Source: Odobenus rosmarus divergens (lineage: Eukaryota; Chordata; Mammalia; Carnivora; Odobenidae). From it: a stretch of 64,000 nucleotides of DNA. How positions within the stretch are numbered: position 1 is the stretch's first letter; each line of letters opens with the position of its first letter. The translations under genes were made by a program, and so were the position numbers. This document shows positions 12,801 through 27,800 of this stretch, one piece after another. Below the pieces are notes generated by a model. The model searched no databases and had not been told where the DNA came from. It worked only from the letters and a program-made list of their open reading frames with translations. Where the stretch lies: positions 404,491 through 468,490 of the forward strand of contig NW_004451410.1 of assembly GCF_000321225.1 (NCBI RefSeq), read 5' to 3'.

Positions 12801-15800
12801 CACACACACCTGAACATTTAATTATACTGGATTGTTTCTGCATGTTAGATGTTTCCTGAAATAACCTACAGTCTTTGGGAATAAAGGTCATGTTTTCTAT
12901 GGCGTGATTAATGGCACTACTAATCACATTTCTCATTTCTCAGCTATGATTAGAATTCATTTTTTGCCCCATAAATAGAACACAGAAAAGGCAGGAAGTA
13001 AAGAATGTTCGGAGGAGAGATTGACTGATTGTTTGGTTTGACTGAATGATTTTCCTAAGGCAAACAGGGAGAAAAGGGAAGAGGGTTAAAGCAGAATAGT
13101 ACTGCCTGAGGTACTTTTCTGAGGCAGGAAAAGCAACACACATCAACCCGAGGAGCGAGCACTGAGTAAGGTGGGGCCCTGGAGTGCCATCTGAGAGACC
13201 AACGTAGTATCATGAGTTAATGGACCGGACATCAGGAAGCAACTCTCAGGTGGGTGTGTAAATCTTGGGTAAAGAGGAAGGAAGACCCTACAAACTCAAA
13301 TATATTTAGTATTAACAATTTAAAGCTGCAGAGACTCCAACGTGACAAAGGAATAATTAGTAACAAGACAGAAAAGTCATTAGACTCTAATGATCAAAAA
13401 GAATAGGCACCTGCTCTTAGGTGAGAAAATCTTGAGTACTTCCCCCTTTCCTTGTTAGGTATCTAACATAAATCTCCTCAAGGCAAACACATAGCTTCTC
13501 TCTTTTTCTCAGCTATTTTCAGATACCTCTGTTGTTTCCCAAACCCCTGAAACACATGAAATTTAAGTAGCTAAATCCAGACACAGATTATGGACTATGA
13601 AAAGAGAGGAGTACTCTGAACATGATGAGGTTCAGAAATTTCTCCCCTGGTTTCACTTGCTGTAAGGACTGTAAGAGTGAAATGAACTGGAGCTGTGTTA
13701 GAAGGAGACTGGAAAAGTAGAATTCTCAGATCTGTAGGACAATTTCCCTCCCGAATCCAGAACTGTTGAGTACGACAACATCAGTAAAATCTCTTAAGTC
13801 TTTGAGCCACAGAGTCTCTACTTCTTTCATACTAGTGAGAACCCTAACAGGCTACATTTGCTGCTAGTATTGTTCCTGGTACTGGTGACAAAAACTCGAT
13901 TTTCAACAGGATGAAGTATGTACTTAGAATCTTTAAAAGTTCACTGTTCATTAATTCAATAATGTTTCAAAATAACTTTTTCTATTGATGTAAAAATTCA
14001 GACTGGTATTTTCACAAGACCCAGTTCTTTCTTACATGCCTGTGGACCAATTTTCTATCAATCCAGTCTATTTCACTATGCGTTATTTTTTCTAGGCTAG
14101 TCTTTCCAAAGATGTTTAAGGAGAAGGTATATGGATATTTGTTTTGGGCTCGCCAATATCTGTTCTGCCTTTCTCGCTAAGCATGTTCTAGTATTCCTCT
14201 GAGACACACACGCAGGTCAGTCCCCATATTTCAGATGGTAGCAGCCAGGCTCAGATACGGAGCATCCCATTCACCTGGCACATTACTGAGTCAGGGATGA
14301 GTCCCTAAGCCGACTAGAGCCAAGGAGATGCAATGAGACTCCTGGGGAGGGGGTGCTGGAAAGGAGAACCTCACACTAGGACATGAGATCTAGAGCTAGC
14401 CAGAGCTGCCTTAAAAGTAGGAACTGTAACTCAGAATATAGTGAAGCCGGAAGAATCAGAATGAGAGAGACGAGGAGGGACAGACAGGCTGTCTAGACAT
14501 ATCCAGTCCCACTGACAGGCAATAAGCCCTCGCATCAAACTGTTTGAAATAAAACCTCCCCCTGGATTTTTCAACATGAATTCTTTTTGCTAAGCCAGTT
14601 TTAGGTTAGGTTTTCTGTAGTTTTCAACCAAATTTTTTTTATCTGTACAGAAGTGCTTTTTTTCCTTCTAAAATAATTTTTGAATCAGAAAACATGAATA
14701 TAAGTGGAAAAAAAAGAAGATGATGGGAAAACAGATTTGAGATGATGCTGAGACACAAATGGCTAAATGCAGGTCCCAGAGGAGGTAGGAGCATCTATAT
14801 TTAGGAAAAGAAATTGGGATATACTTTTTGGAAAGAAGTGGGACATCTTTTTCTCTGAAACAGGAAAGAACACAAAGAGACTGTAATATAGTGACAACGT
14901 GACAGCAGATGAGAGAGGAAGATCAGGAAGCACAGAGGTGACAATGTTTCTTAGCACGGCAGGTAGTGAGCCCAAGAACAAGGAACAGAGCAGGAAGACG
15001 ACCGTGATCGTATCTAAACAGCCCTTACATGACATATAAAGGGGACTTACAGCGAGCTGATTAAAAGACTTCTGAGTCGCAACAAGGGGTAAGTCGGAGT
15101 CTGACAGCACCAATGGACACCTATTTGTGATTTCCCCCAAGGAACTGGGGCACATTCAAGTTAGGAAGCAGCATCACGGTGAGCAGTATTTTAGTTATCG
15201 ATGCAGGGAAGCCACAGGGCAACAAGGAAAGGGGCTCTGAGGTGACTGACAGCAAACATGTAACCCAGGCTGTGTGCCCCGAAAATCATGGCAGAAAGGG
15301 AACGAAGAACCAGAAGAAGAAGAAGAAGAAACCCAAGAGGTCTGTAGAAGGTACAGGAATCAAGGAGGGTAACATGCTTGTGATCTGAGAAGTGGCTCTA
15401 AGCTCAATGTCCTGATGGTCTAAGGTTCTAATAACAACTAAATTCACACCAGGGAAAAATTAGAAAACCCATTTCTTATGTTTCTTATTAGACGTTACTT
15501 CCTCAAACTGCTTGTTTTAAGAGATTCTATTTTTCACAATTGCCTTAATAAATATCCATGAGAAAAGCACAATGTATTATTTAAACAATATGCTTGAAAG
15601 TGAAAACATAAACAAAATGAAGACCTCATATCCTTCCTTTGAAATTATTTTAAAAATTCAAATCACCACAGAGAAAGAAAAAATCAAAATCTGAGGTCGA
15701 ATGTCACACAGAAGTCAGAGTCCAGAACAGCAGCAGACGATGAGAAGGACCTACAAAGAGGCCTCTCCTCACACAGCCTGTGTTTCTGCAGGGCCAGCTT

Positions 15801-18800
15801 CAGACACAGCCTGCTCTGCTGCTGTCATTTTGAAATCCTTGCATTTCTAACAAGGAGCCCTGCAGTTTCATTTTGCACTGGGTCCCACAAATCACATGGC
15901 CTGTGTCTTACTTTTAGATAGGGTACTTCAACTCATTTTTTTTAATATTACCATATAATGTATTATTTGTTTCAGGGGTAGAGGTCTGTGATTCATCAGT
16001 CTTACACAATTCACCATAGCACATACCCTCCCCAGTGTCCATCACCCAGCCACCCCATGCCTCCCACCCCCCACCACTCCAGCAACCCTCAGTCTGTTTC
16101 CTGAGATTAAGAGTCCCTTATGGTTTGTCTCCCTCTCTAGTTTTGTCTTGTTTCATTTTTTCCTCTCTTCACCTATGATCCTCTGTCTTGGTTCTCAAAT
16201 TCCACATATCAGTGAGATCATATGATACTTGTCTTTCTCTGACTGATGTATTTTGCTTAGCATAATACCCTCTAGTTCCATCCACACCGTTGCAAATGGC
16301 AAGATTTCATTTTTTATGGCTGCATGATATTCCATTGTATATATAGCTCTGGCATAAAAGGTATGGAGATGTGGGTTCTCCTGTTCTGTGAACGGTAATC
16401 TGTAATGCTGATTTTTCATAATGGCTCACCAGATGGACAAAATAGGAAAAACGTACTAACAACCACTGATGAAGACACTGTAAAGAATTATCTGTTCTAA
16501 TTTTCATAGGTAATCACCACCCCCAGATGGGAGTGTACTATTTCTAATGTCTTCCTGTTATGATAAGGGCTTAGAGAGAATAATCTGACCTAGAAACATA
16601 GAAAGTAATTAGTATCAACAGAGGGAACAAAACAAGTCATTTATTTTTGGGATCACAACAGTAAAAATGAGATAACATGCTACCTATGAAAAATATTTGA
16701 AACAAAGTATTAAAACCTTACAAGTAGAATTTCTTTAAAGAGAGGTTATCTGGGCTTATCAGGTTCTGCTGCTGAACAGCTGAAACCCCACTTTTCTGGA
16801 GGAACAAGAAGTTTCTGAAATCCATACCTTCTTTTTCTCCCCTCAATATCTTCTATTGTGTCTTACAGAGTTAAGTACTGAACACGTATTATTTAATCAG
16901 TATTTCAATGAAGAGCATATTGCAGAAACTCTGTAGGATATAGCCTGAATCTAACAGAACACAGAAACATAAGCTGAAAGAATTCACTCACAATAAAAAT
17001 GAAGCACCAGTGAGTGGAGGGTCCACAGAGAGAACACTTCTTCAGAGGGCAGTGACAGAGACTTAAATAAAGAAGAGAGTCTGAAACCCTAAAGAGATCA
17101 ATGCCTTACAATTTAACATACACATTTAAAGCAAATCTGATCAAAATCCAAATGAGATCTTTTAAAAAATCTGGCCGAATGATTATTAAATACATCTAAA
17201 AGAATAACTGGATTAAAATAATAGAGAAAATTTAGATAAAAATTCATCAGTAAGAAATTTTATATTGGGGGAGGGACACATAATTTCATAACAAAATACA
17301 CAAGACAGTGAAGGGCTGGCTCAGTCGGATGAGCATGCGACTCCATCTCGGGGTTGTGAGTTCGAGCCCCATACTGAGTGTAGAAATGACTTAAATAAGC
17401 AAGGACACTGAGAGCTGGCCGTGGCCACGTGCCTGGGAGAGGTGGCAGCACGGTGGTTCTTGTGAAAATGCCCCCCCACGACACACACAGCCCGCCCAGC
17501 AGCCGCCACACCCACCCACCTCTACTGTAGTCAACAGCCTTTGTAAATAATCAAACTAATATTCAAAGACACATGCAGATGTAAAACAATCAGATGTCCC
17601 TTTCACCTCTCAAATGATCCAATATTTTTCAAAATAACACGCATCACAATAGCACTACAATCATGAAAAACTGAGACCAAAAGGCCCATTAAGAGAATGG
17701 GTCAACAAAGATACAAATGTAGGGATCCGAAGGGGTACGTGCACCCCAGTGTTTATAGCAGCAACGTCCACAACAGCCAAACTGTGGAAAGAGCCAAGAT
17801 GTCCATCGACAGATGAATGGATAAAGAAGAGGTGGTATATATACACAATGGAATATTATGCAGCCATCAAAAGGAATGAGATCTTGCCATTTGCAACGAC
17901 GTGGATGGAACTGGAGGGTGTTATGCTGAGTGAAATAAGTCAATCAGAGAAACACATGTATCATGTGACCTCACTGATATGAGGACTTCTTAATCTCAGG
18001 AAACAAAGAGAGGGTTGCTGGAGTGGTGTGGGGTGGGAGGGATGGGGTGGCTGGGTGATAGACATTGGGGAGGGTATGTGCTATGGTGAGCGCTGTGAAT
18101 TGTGTAAGTCTGTTGAATCACAGACCTGTACTTCTGAAACAAATAATGCAACATATGTTAAGAAAAAAGAAAAAGAAGATAGCAGGAGGGGAAGAATGAA
18201 GGGGAGTAAGTCGGAGGGGGCGACGAACCATGAGAGATGATGGACTCTGAAAAACAAACTGAGGGTTCTAGAGGGGAGGGGGTGGGGGGATGGGTTAGCC
18301 TGGTGACGGGTATTAAAGAGGGCACATTCTGTGTGGAGCACTGGGTGTTATGCACAAACAATGAATCATGGAACACTACATCAAAAACTAATGATGTCAT
18401 GTGGTGATTAACATAACAAAAAAAAGAGAGAATGGGTCAATGCATCATGATAAAACCAAACAATTGGAGGCCATACAACTTTTCATGATCAAATTTGCTA
18501 AATGATTCCGTGACACGGGAAAATGCCCACAACATAAGGGGAAAAGGCAGAGTATGGCACTGTTCACGAAATGCAGTCCACAAATAGAAATAGACCTGTA
18601 TGTTTGAAAATGGGCCAAAGTATAAAGAATAGTTGTCCTTGGTAAATTTTATTTGCTTCCTTATAAACTTCTATATATTCAGAATTTTCAAACCCTATAA
18701 TAAAAAGGCATTAGATTTTAAATGCGTTTTTCTAACAACTCGAACAGTCAAATGACAGAAGCAGCATATTTTAAAAATCCTTTCCCTTTGATTCTTCTCT

Positions 18801-21800
18801 ATCACTCCCTCCCAATCCTGATAAAAAGGCTACAACATGCTGTCCTGGGCAAAACCCTTTTCCTTCAGTTTCTGAAAATTGGTAATAATTAGCTTGATAC
18901 AAAGATCAAACATACACATTCCTTCATAGTTTGCATTGCTGATCATGCTTTTCAAGCTCTATTTACACTTCAAAAACGCAGCTGCAGTATTTCCTGCCTG
19001 CTCCTTCCAGAGGCTGGACCACACTCCCGCGGAAGTGCTCACGGACAGTTGTGCAGAGCTGAGCCAACACAGCAGCCCTGGGACGGTCTACTCTCAGGGA
19101 GGCCTGACGGCAAGGCTGGCCCGTGGCTGTCCGGGCACTTGGATTCCAGAAGGATTCCCACCTCATCTTTCCTAACCCATACAAGTGGCTCACTGCATCA
19201 TCCTCCAAAAAGCTTGTATCAACCGCGTGATTTATGCTGAACGTCCTTCCCTCTGGGAGTCTGGAATGTTGTAGTGCCAGGCAGAGGGTGCCTACAGGAC
19301 CAGTCCCCAGTAAAAACCCCAGGTACTGAGTCTTTAAATGAGCTTCTCAGGCAGACAACCTTTCACACGTATTTTCACAATTCATTCCTGGAGAAAATAA
19401 GTGCCTCCCGGGTGACTCCCTGGCAGAGGGCTTTCCTCTGCACATCCCCCCACACACCTTCCCCCCCTTTGCCAAGTCTGCCCTGTACCCTTTCACCTAA
19501 TAAACCTTAGCCATGAATACTGCTATATCCTAAGTCCTGTGAGTACTGCCATGAATCACTGAATCCGGGTTGGTCCTGAGGACCCAATGCCATAGTCCAC
19601 CCACATTTCCGAAAGAACAGAAGACAGAATGCAGACAGAGAAATACATGAGGCATTTCTACAAGCTTAACTCACGGTTTCATTCACAAACCACTCTTTCA
19701 TTATTTCCTTCACTGTTTACCCTTCCTACCCCTTTGCCTCTCATAAATCCACTTCGGGTGACAAAATATTTCTTCTCCTAAACTGCCTCTTAGCTTGATT
19801 TTAGGGACAATACACAAAGAAGCAGGTAGCAAATATGGACAGGTACAGGGATCATAAATTTTTCTTTGAAGAGAGATAATACGGATCCTTTCAGGAAAAC
19901 TCTGAATCCAGCCACGACTTGTCAAAGTGGCAGAACACATAAAAATACAAAGAGAAAACTTCCCAGGTTCCTTGGGGGAGGAATACGAAAAGTTCCAGAG
20001 GGAAGGAGTCAAGCCTTTAGGGAGAGAAGAAAGGACACAGATCCTTTTTATTCACTAGGAGGTAGTGCTGAGAGGTAGAAATTCCTACCCCCCAATACAG
20101 TGTCTGACTGAGGGAAGAAGCTTGAGCAATATCTTATAAAATGAGGCCCTAGGCTACTTCTGAGCACTCTGGAATAGAGCCCGTTCTGATCTGAGTGGGT
20201 GAAGGTAGGTGAAGAATATAGCAGGGCTGGGCAGTCACCAGCCTGGAAACTCAGCCCACCAGACCAGTGCTGGGATCCTAAGCCAAGAGGCATTCACTAT
20301 GGCTTCAAGCGGATGAGGACAGCCCTGCCGAACGCAGGGCCTTGCTGGTGGGCCGCAGAGGTACTGCTCATCCTGGGTATCTCCCACTGAGCCAGCTCGG
20401 GCCTGATCTCTTCTGTGTGTCAGGAATCGCACTCCAGGCACCAAGAACTAACCAGGGTCATCTGCTTTGTTTGCAGCAACATGTATGGTAAAAAGGAAAA
20501 AAAAAAATCTAAAGGACCTTGCAGCAAAGTCCATGAGACTTTGAGAACAGAGACTAAGATGAGACTAAGAAAACAGAACAAAGGGATAGCTTGTTCAGAG
20601 AAAATACTGTGACGGAGAGGTAGAGCATCTCAACTGGCCAGAACTCACTCTGATATTTCACTGGGCTTGTGCCATCTGAATATAAACATGGCATGAATCT
20701 TTTGATTATGTGTATTCCCTGCAGAGTCAATTCTCAAGAGTCTCCCAGCCAATCTTAGGCAAATGATTCTGTACAATGCATTCTGCACTACCACTCTAGA
20801 GAAATATATACACATCCTCTAAAAGATGAAGATATGCTCAGATACACAGGTATATCATGGTACAACTCATTAAAACAGCTAGTAATTGCTGTGCTGTGTG
20901 CCCCACATTTGTCAGAATAATCTGATAAAAGACTCTGGAGCCACAAAAGATGTGTAGAGGGGCTCTGCTCCACCTCAGTGACACCACACGTTCTTGGTCA
21001 GTGGGTTTAACATGAGGTAAGGCCAGTCCCCTCTAACTATCCATTTTCAAAATTTAATCAAGACCTGGATGGTGATCACACAGGTGTTTGCTTTATGATA
21101 ATCTGTTTTATGCATTTCTTTGTGTCAGTGCACAATACAAAGAAGTTTAATTATAAAAAAAGAGAAATGCTAGGGAACAAGTTAATACACAGAACAGTGG
21201 TTAACACAATATACAGAACCAGCAAGGAGGGACACACAGGTGGCTTCAAAGACACTGGTAATGCTGGATTTCCTAAGCTGCGTGGTGGCTACATGGGTTT
21301 TATTATTTTTTCCGTAGACTGTCCACGCACCATATGTAGGAAAGAATATATTATCTCACAATTAAAATTTTAAAACAAAAGTTTTATCAGCCATTCCATA
21401 TGCACATGAGTATGTCTAAATGGATGTTAGCCTCAACTCTGCAAGTCGCATCATAAATTCCCACTGGGGTTTTTTAATAAAACTGCAGTGAATTTGTGCA
21501 CTAAAGTGGTATGTCCTCAGAATTCTTATTTAAAGATGGAATGCTGGAAATGACCCTACACAGTCACCAAATTCAGGCTCCGTTTATAAGTTATGTCATA
21601 TTTAAAGCTGTGCCCTTTCCATGACCCATGACTCCTGCTAACTGGTCTGCACCCCTCCCCATTACCCTGTCTGAACACTGCACTGGTCACTTGTTCTGAC
21701 TTTCCTGAGGACCCCCCAGGAATCCCTAGCCCCCCGCATGTGCCCGTCACCTGGCTCAGCAGGCTTCTCTGTACAACCTGAGGAGGGCAGGCCCCGTGTC

Positions 21801-24800
21801 TGACACGTCTCTGCCCTGTGCCTGGCACACGTCCTACCTTGCCCCTTTACTTCCTCCAATCCCTACAGATGGCCTCGTTAGAATCAGGCCAGGTTTCTCA
21901 TGTCTCACTGATGACAAACCGTGGACAGAACCACCTCAACGCTAGGGACATGATGATAAAACATTTTATCCTTGATAGGGAGAGAAAGTGTTCTTAAAAT
22001 GCAGGGCTAAGTGTTGTCATCCCCAACCGCAATGACACACCAGAATTCACTAAATATACCACATGGTACCACAAGAGAGTTTCTCAAAAACTGTAGAGGA
22101 CATTCCAGTTTGTACTTCTCTAGAAGGTGCGAGGACGCAGATGGCAGCAGCGCCCTCTGCTGATTCCTGAGCGCAGAACCACAAGCCGAGGGAAGGAGTC
22201 CCGCATGTGCAGGCTTCTCAAGGTGGAAGTCTGTTTTCTAACTGTGAAAACAGATGAAAGGTGAGTTACCACCATCTCAGCTTCCCATGCCCTCCATCCT
22301 CCTCAGTCTCTGGATCTTGTATAATCATCCGGCCTCCCCAGCAGGCTACCAGCATTAACAGAGAAGTGGCTACGGGCTGCCCCCACAAGCCGGCAGAGAA
22401 GGACCCTTCCTGACCGCCCTTAGGACGCCAACACTTTGAAAAGACAGACCAAGTCACACACACAAGAACACGTATTCTAGAAGCATGTCACTGAAAGTAC
22501 AAATATATGGAAGACAGCGCAGCCCAGTATTTAAGACCCACACTCTGGAGACTGGCCCGTGCAGGTGCAGACGGAGCTCTGCCATGTGTGAGCTGTGTGT
22601 CATCAGAGAACTGACCTACACTACCAGCTCCAGCCACTTCACCAATAACACAGGAGAGCAAACAGTACCCAACTCACAGGCTTGCTAAGAAGATTAAGTT
22701 GAATAATTAATATAAACATAAAACATTCAGCAAAAACCTATAATGAGCGCCCACAAGTTTTCCCTGTACTATCATCTTCCTCATTAAGGGCACAGCTCAG
22801 GTATAAGGAGTGCATACAAAGCTTAATCGAGGTTATGCTGTATTTGTGTAGAACTAGGAAAGGGTGAGTCCTCTCCTCTGAAGTTCTAGGTACTCCCCTA
22901 AGACAGATCTGACCTAAGAGACCTAATCCCTGGAGGACACAGCCCAGGCTCCTTAGATCCTGTCAGATAAGAAAGACTGGAAGTGAGAGGGCACTTGAGG
23001 ATGTCCTCCGAGAGAGAGAACAAATTCTCCGCTAACATGACCCAGAGGGCACATGTGTTTGTACCGAGGATTGACTGCTGCATGTTAGCAGCCCCCTCAA
23101 GAGTATATAACAGAAAGAGGAAGGAAATTTTATTCTTTATTTCAAATAACAGAATAAAGTTTAAAGGGTTGAAGTACTAAGAAGAAAGGCAGAATTTTCA
23201 CACCTTTGTAAAACTGGGAGGGCCGTTCCCAGGGCGGGACCCTGAGCAGAGGCTGCAGAGTACATTCAAGCCCAGGAGGGCTCATTTTCTAGATCACCTT
23301 TCAGTTCCTTCCTGATTCAGACACTCCAAGATTCTGGGCATAGCAGGAAGGGCACTGAAGAAAAACAAGAAACCCTGAAAATTAAACAACGCAGCCAACT
23401 CAAAAAGCTAGTAAGAGATCAAAATAAACCTAAAGAAAACAGATGACTTTCTAGGAAATCATATAAATACTAAAAACTGATTCAATGAAAAGTAGAAAAC
23501 CTGCTTATAACCAGATCAGAAACAGATTTTACAAAATGAAATTATAAATAATCTAAGTGTAAATGGAAAAACACTAAATACCAACAGTAACTTAAAAATA
23601 AGCATACATATGACATAAGAAGCTTCTATCAGAGGTTCCAAGATGTTTACCATTAGAAGATACATTGAGGAAATTTGTTACGTTAATAGCATAAAGAAGA
23701 CGGAATCATATGATCATCAATAGTTGCCCTAAGATGTATCTGACAACATTTAACAACCATCTCCAATATTTTTTTAAAAAAAATCCAACTACTTTAGGAA
23801 TAGGAAATTCCTTAACTAAACTACCTTGTATGAACACATAATACAAACCTAGAACAAACATCCCTAGTAATAAAACATTTTATTAACTTCTTATCCCTAT
23901 TAAGTTAGGAATCCCCCCCCCATAGAAGGGAATTTGACAGTCTCTTTCAAAATAATACGTGCATTTGCCCTTTGGCCTAGCAATCCTATTCCTAAGAAAG
24001 TATTCCAAAGACAAACTGGCAAAATATAAAAGGCCATATATTTACTATACCACTACCTGCAATAGCAAAGACTGGAAACCACAGAAAGAAACCATTAAAA
24101 AAACTACCTACCTATAGCTGGTTTAAAAAGAGAGAATGAGAAAAATCTCTATGTCATTCTAAAGAGTAATCTTCAGAATATATTACCAACTGGAAAAAAG
24201 CAAGGAACTTTTAAAAAGGAATATAATACGCCTTAATAAACCGGGAGAAATATAAATACACTGACATATAGCATTATATATGCAGAAAGGAGCATTTAAA
24301 GAATAAGCCAAAGGCCAATAGACAGGGTCACCTTTGAAAAAAGGGAGAAAGGAGGGATGAAGGACAAGGGTAGAAGCAAACCTCCCTGAACTCCCCTGTT
24401 TTATAGTTTCAGCTATAAACCACATAAATGTGGAATGTAAATTTTTTAATGTAAAAATAGAAGGAAAGCAATCCTGAAAAATTAAAAAATCAACTGAAAC
24501 AAATCACTCTGATTGTATGTCAAAGTGGTAGCATAACCACACGGAGAATTACTTTAGGTGATTTAACTCTCCGGCATGAGGTATCTTAAGCCCATAAAGA
24601 GTCGCAGGAAAATCTTAACTAAAAGAACATTATTCAATGGGTTCATTATTAGTAACAATATCAATATTGCTATTTTAAAATTATTATATATTTTGATATT
24701 GTTTGGGACAAAGACTTTCAGCATGAAAAAGAGATACCAAGTATATAGTCAAAGAAGTTAATTAAAAACCTTAAAATCTTTCATTTAGATGAATGCATGA

Positions 24801-27800
24801 TTTATTTCTTCCCATTATAAAATTTACAAACTTTCTTAGCACTGCCTACGGGAAATGCTAAAAGGAATGAAAACCAAAGAGCAACATGCATCTCCAGGAT
24901 CCAGATTATAGTTTCTAAATACCATAGTGTAGTGGAACTAAAAGGAACCAGACCTCCTAGGGAAAAGATAATTCCAGATCTGTGCAAGAAACAGACAAGA
25001 TGAGCTCGAGGTATCTGGTCGTGTTAGAGTGCAAGCAAGCTACCAAAGATGACTAGAGTCATGTCAAAAGACCCCAGAAGATGACAATTTGAGCATCACA
25101 ATAACTATAAAAGGAATAATGACTGAAAATAGACTAAAACACATAAACTACATTTTTTTATCTATGAGTTCATAATAATACTTCCCCCCTGCCAAAAAAA
25201 ACTCTAAGTCATCTTTGAAGATTGTTAGAGCATTAATCACTATTCTGTAAATAAAGAGAAAGATTCAAGCATGTACCCTGCCCTTCCCGTACTAATCATA
25301 TTTCAGTTAACTAAACAGTTGATGAGAGAAAATTCTTCTTTACAGAAGGATCCTAGATAATGGGCATAGAGGGAATGATTGAACTAGGGAAACATCATTT
25401 TTGCAATCTCTAATAAAATAATGGATATAAGTGCCCATCATTTGGTGAACATTCACAGAGAAATTTGTAATAGAAGGAGCAACCCAAAAAACTCCTTAAC
25501 CAACTGATCAATCTTAACATAATTAATATTTCGACAAATGTCTTAAAAGATACAACATACCAAATCTCACTCAAGAAGAAACAGATAACTTAAGTAGCCC
25601 TCTCTCTATAAAAGAAATTGAAGTTAAAAACCTTCCCACAAAGAAAGCTCCAGGCCTTGATGGCTCCCAGGTGAATTCCACCAACCATTTAAGGAGAACT
25701 ACTACCAATTCCATGTAAAAGCCTCCAAAAAATTCCAGAGGTAGGAAGGAATACATTCCAACTTAATCTATGGCCTGAGACCAAAGCCACATAAAACATT
25801 GTAACTGGAAGATACAATAAAAGAGAACTAACAAAGATGAAATACTAAAGATCTTAACAAGAAATGGGCAAAACTAGTATGAAGAAAATTCTGAAACACC
25901 CTAAAGGACATGTAAGTATCTTTGAACAAAATGAAAAACCACATTCTTGGGTAGGACAATTCAACAACAAAGACGTCAATTCACCTCAGGTCAATATATT
26001 TATTTGACATAATTCTAATAAAAATGCCAACAAGCATAGAAAAACCTAGAAATCCTGAGTCAAAACACAAAGACTCAAAGACTAATGGGGGTGTATCAAA
26101 AGGGCACAGAAGCCAGCTTGAAGTAGATCCCAATGATCAAACTAAGGACAATTTTAGCTTCAAAAAGAATAATGTCTGTAATTGTCTATAAATTATTGAA
26201 TAAATAAAAAACCAAGAGGCCACAATGACACTAAACAACAAAGACAAAAGAGAGAGAGTGCACTCAAAATAATTTCCACCACAGGAGATGATGATAACAT
26301 CAATTCCTTAATCTGAGCATTGGTGGTCAAAAGAGAAAGGTCATTTACCCTGCCACAACAGGAGTTCACCAGTTGACGTGGGGAATTTCTTTAGAAAATC
26401 TCAACTAATAAATGTAGAAATATTAGAAAATCACCAAAAATTAGAAAATTACCATTTTCTAAACGCTAAAAGAAATTGATTCAGGCAAGGATTAGTAATG
26501 GATGTCAAATCTATTAAATGAAAGAATTCTGGGGAAGAGGATATTCAAAAATGAAGTATAAAATTTCCCCTATAAAATATTACCAAAAATGTTTAACTTG
26601 AGGGGCGCCTGGGCAGCTCAGGCAGTTAAGCATCTGCCTTCAGCACAGGTCATGATCCCAGGGTCTTGGGATCGAGCCCCGCTTTGGGATCCCTGCTCCG
26701 CGGGAAGCCTGCTTCTCCCTTTCCCTCTGCCACTCCCCCTGTTGTGCTCTCTCCCTCTCTCTCTCTCTAGTAAAACAAATAAAATCTTTAAGGAAAAAAA
26801 AAAAAAAGGAGGAAAAAATGGAGACAAAGCAGAACAGGGGGCATTCTACATTCCTTCTTCCCTTTCACTCAACCGAGGCCTCCTCCCTCTCAGCCTACCC
26901 TAGTCTCTGTCTCAGCTTTGGTGAGCGTGATAAACATGGATGCAGTATATACAGAAGGGTGGTTTCTCTTTATTCTTATCCTGGACAGATGCTACACTGG
27001 CCCTGTGGGCAAGTTTACTGAATTCCTTTGAGAAAGAAGGGAAGAAGTTTGAGGGGGAGGAGGCACAGCAGGGCAAAACAGTAAGGAGATTATCTGTAGA
27101 AAAGATGAGTAGAGAACATTCCAGAAGGTAGAAAGATGGTAATGAAGGAGACGGAGCCCAAGGCTAATGAGACTAGATCCGGCCATGGGATTCCACAAGT
27201 CCTAGGATGAGGTATGGTTATGGGAAGACAGACTGCCAACAGATGATCAGTGAAGAGACAATTCTTAACTCAGATGTAAAAATTGGTCCCCCTGTTGTCT
27301 CCAACCTTTTAATTTCATACTGAAACAAAAACTCAATTAGTTTCACCTTTCTTGGTAAAGAGACTGCGAAATGTACCACACATGTAGAAAATTCCAGCGC
27401 TGTGCATATCAACATGGAGCTGGTAGCCATGCAGTCCGCACTCTGGGTTGTCATCCAAAAGGGGGGTATGAGGAGGTAGCTCGTAGGGGCTAAAAAGCAA
27501 AACAAAACATACACACAAGTTTGTCAACACGAGATAAAAATGTTTAAACTGAAAATACTCTTTAAAAAAATTAACATCCATCCAAACACCAGCTCCTATC
27601 AGTCCTCTACACAGTTCCCGATAATCTTCCACACCAGGAACTCAAAAGAAACGCTTTGTATTCCTTTCACCAACTTCTATAAAAACAGGCAAAGGAATGA
27701 GTTCCCTAAGTAAGGATCCACAAGATGACCACAGATGAATACGTTTCTGGGATCTGCCTGGGACAGTAGCTCTACAGAGACAACTCTGCTCCTCAGAAGT

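Larger units (their letters stand above)
6427..27346. other. FBXO15 intron 8 (about 20.9 kb)
   Basis: The largest intron and the most repeat-rich. It holds MIR fragments (8.2, 8.9 and 22.5 kb), an L1-in-L1 nest (9.2-12.5 kb) with two CAN SINEs, an antisense carnivore L1 end (15.9-16.3 kb), a short CAN SINE (17.3 kb), a young L1 inside an older one (17.5-18.7 kb), L1 fragments at 21.1, 23.9-24.5 and 25.5-26.0 kb, and a CAN SINE at 26.6 kb. Segments 6.4-8.1, 12.6-15.9, 18.7-21.0 and 26.8-27.3 kb contain nothing I can name beyond AT-rich unique sequence and short MIR/L2 scraps. Confidence 0.8.

Noticed and set aside
14763..15155. 130-codon hydrophobic minus-strand frame
   Set aside because: Hydrophobicity comes from purine-rich plus-strand sequence read in reverse. 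No start context, splice support or domain.
17313..17400. Possible tRNA gene (A- and B-box-like motifs)
   Set aside because: The acceptor stem does not pair and the sequence continues into a SINE-like tail, so it is a tRNA-derived SINE.
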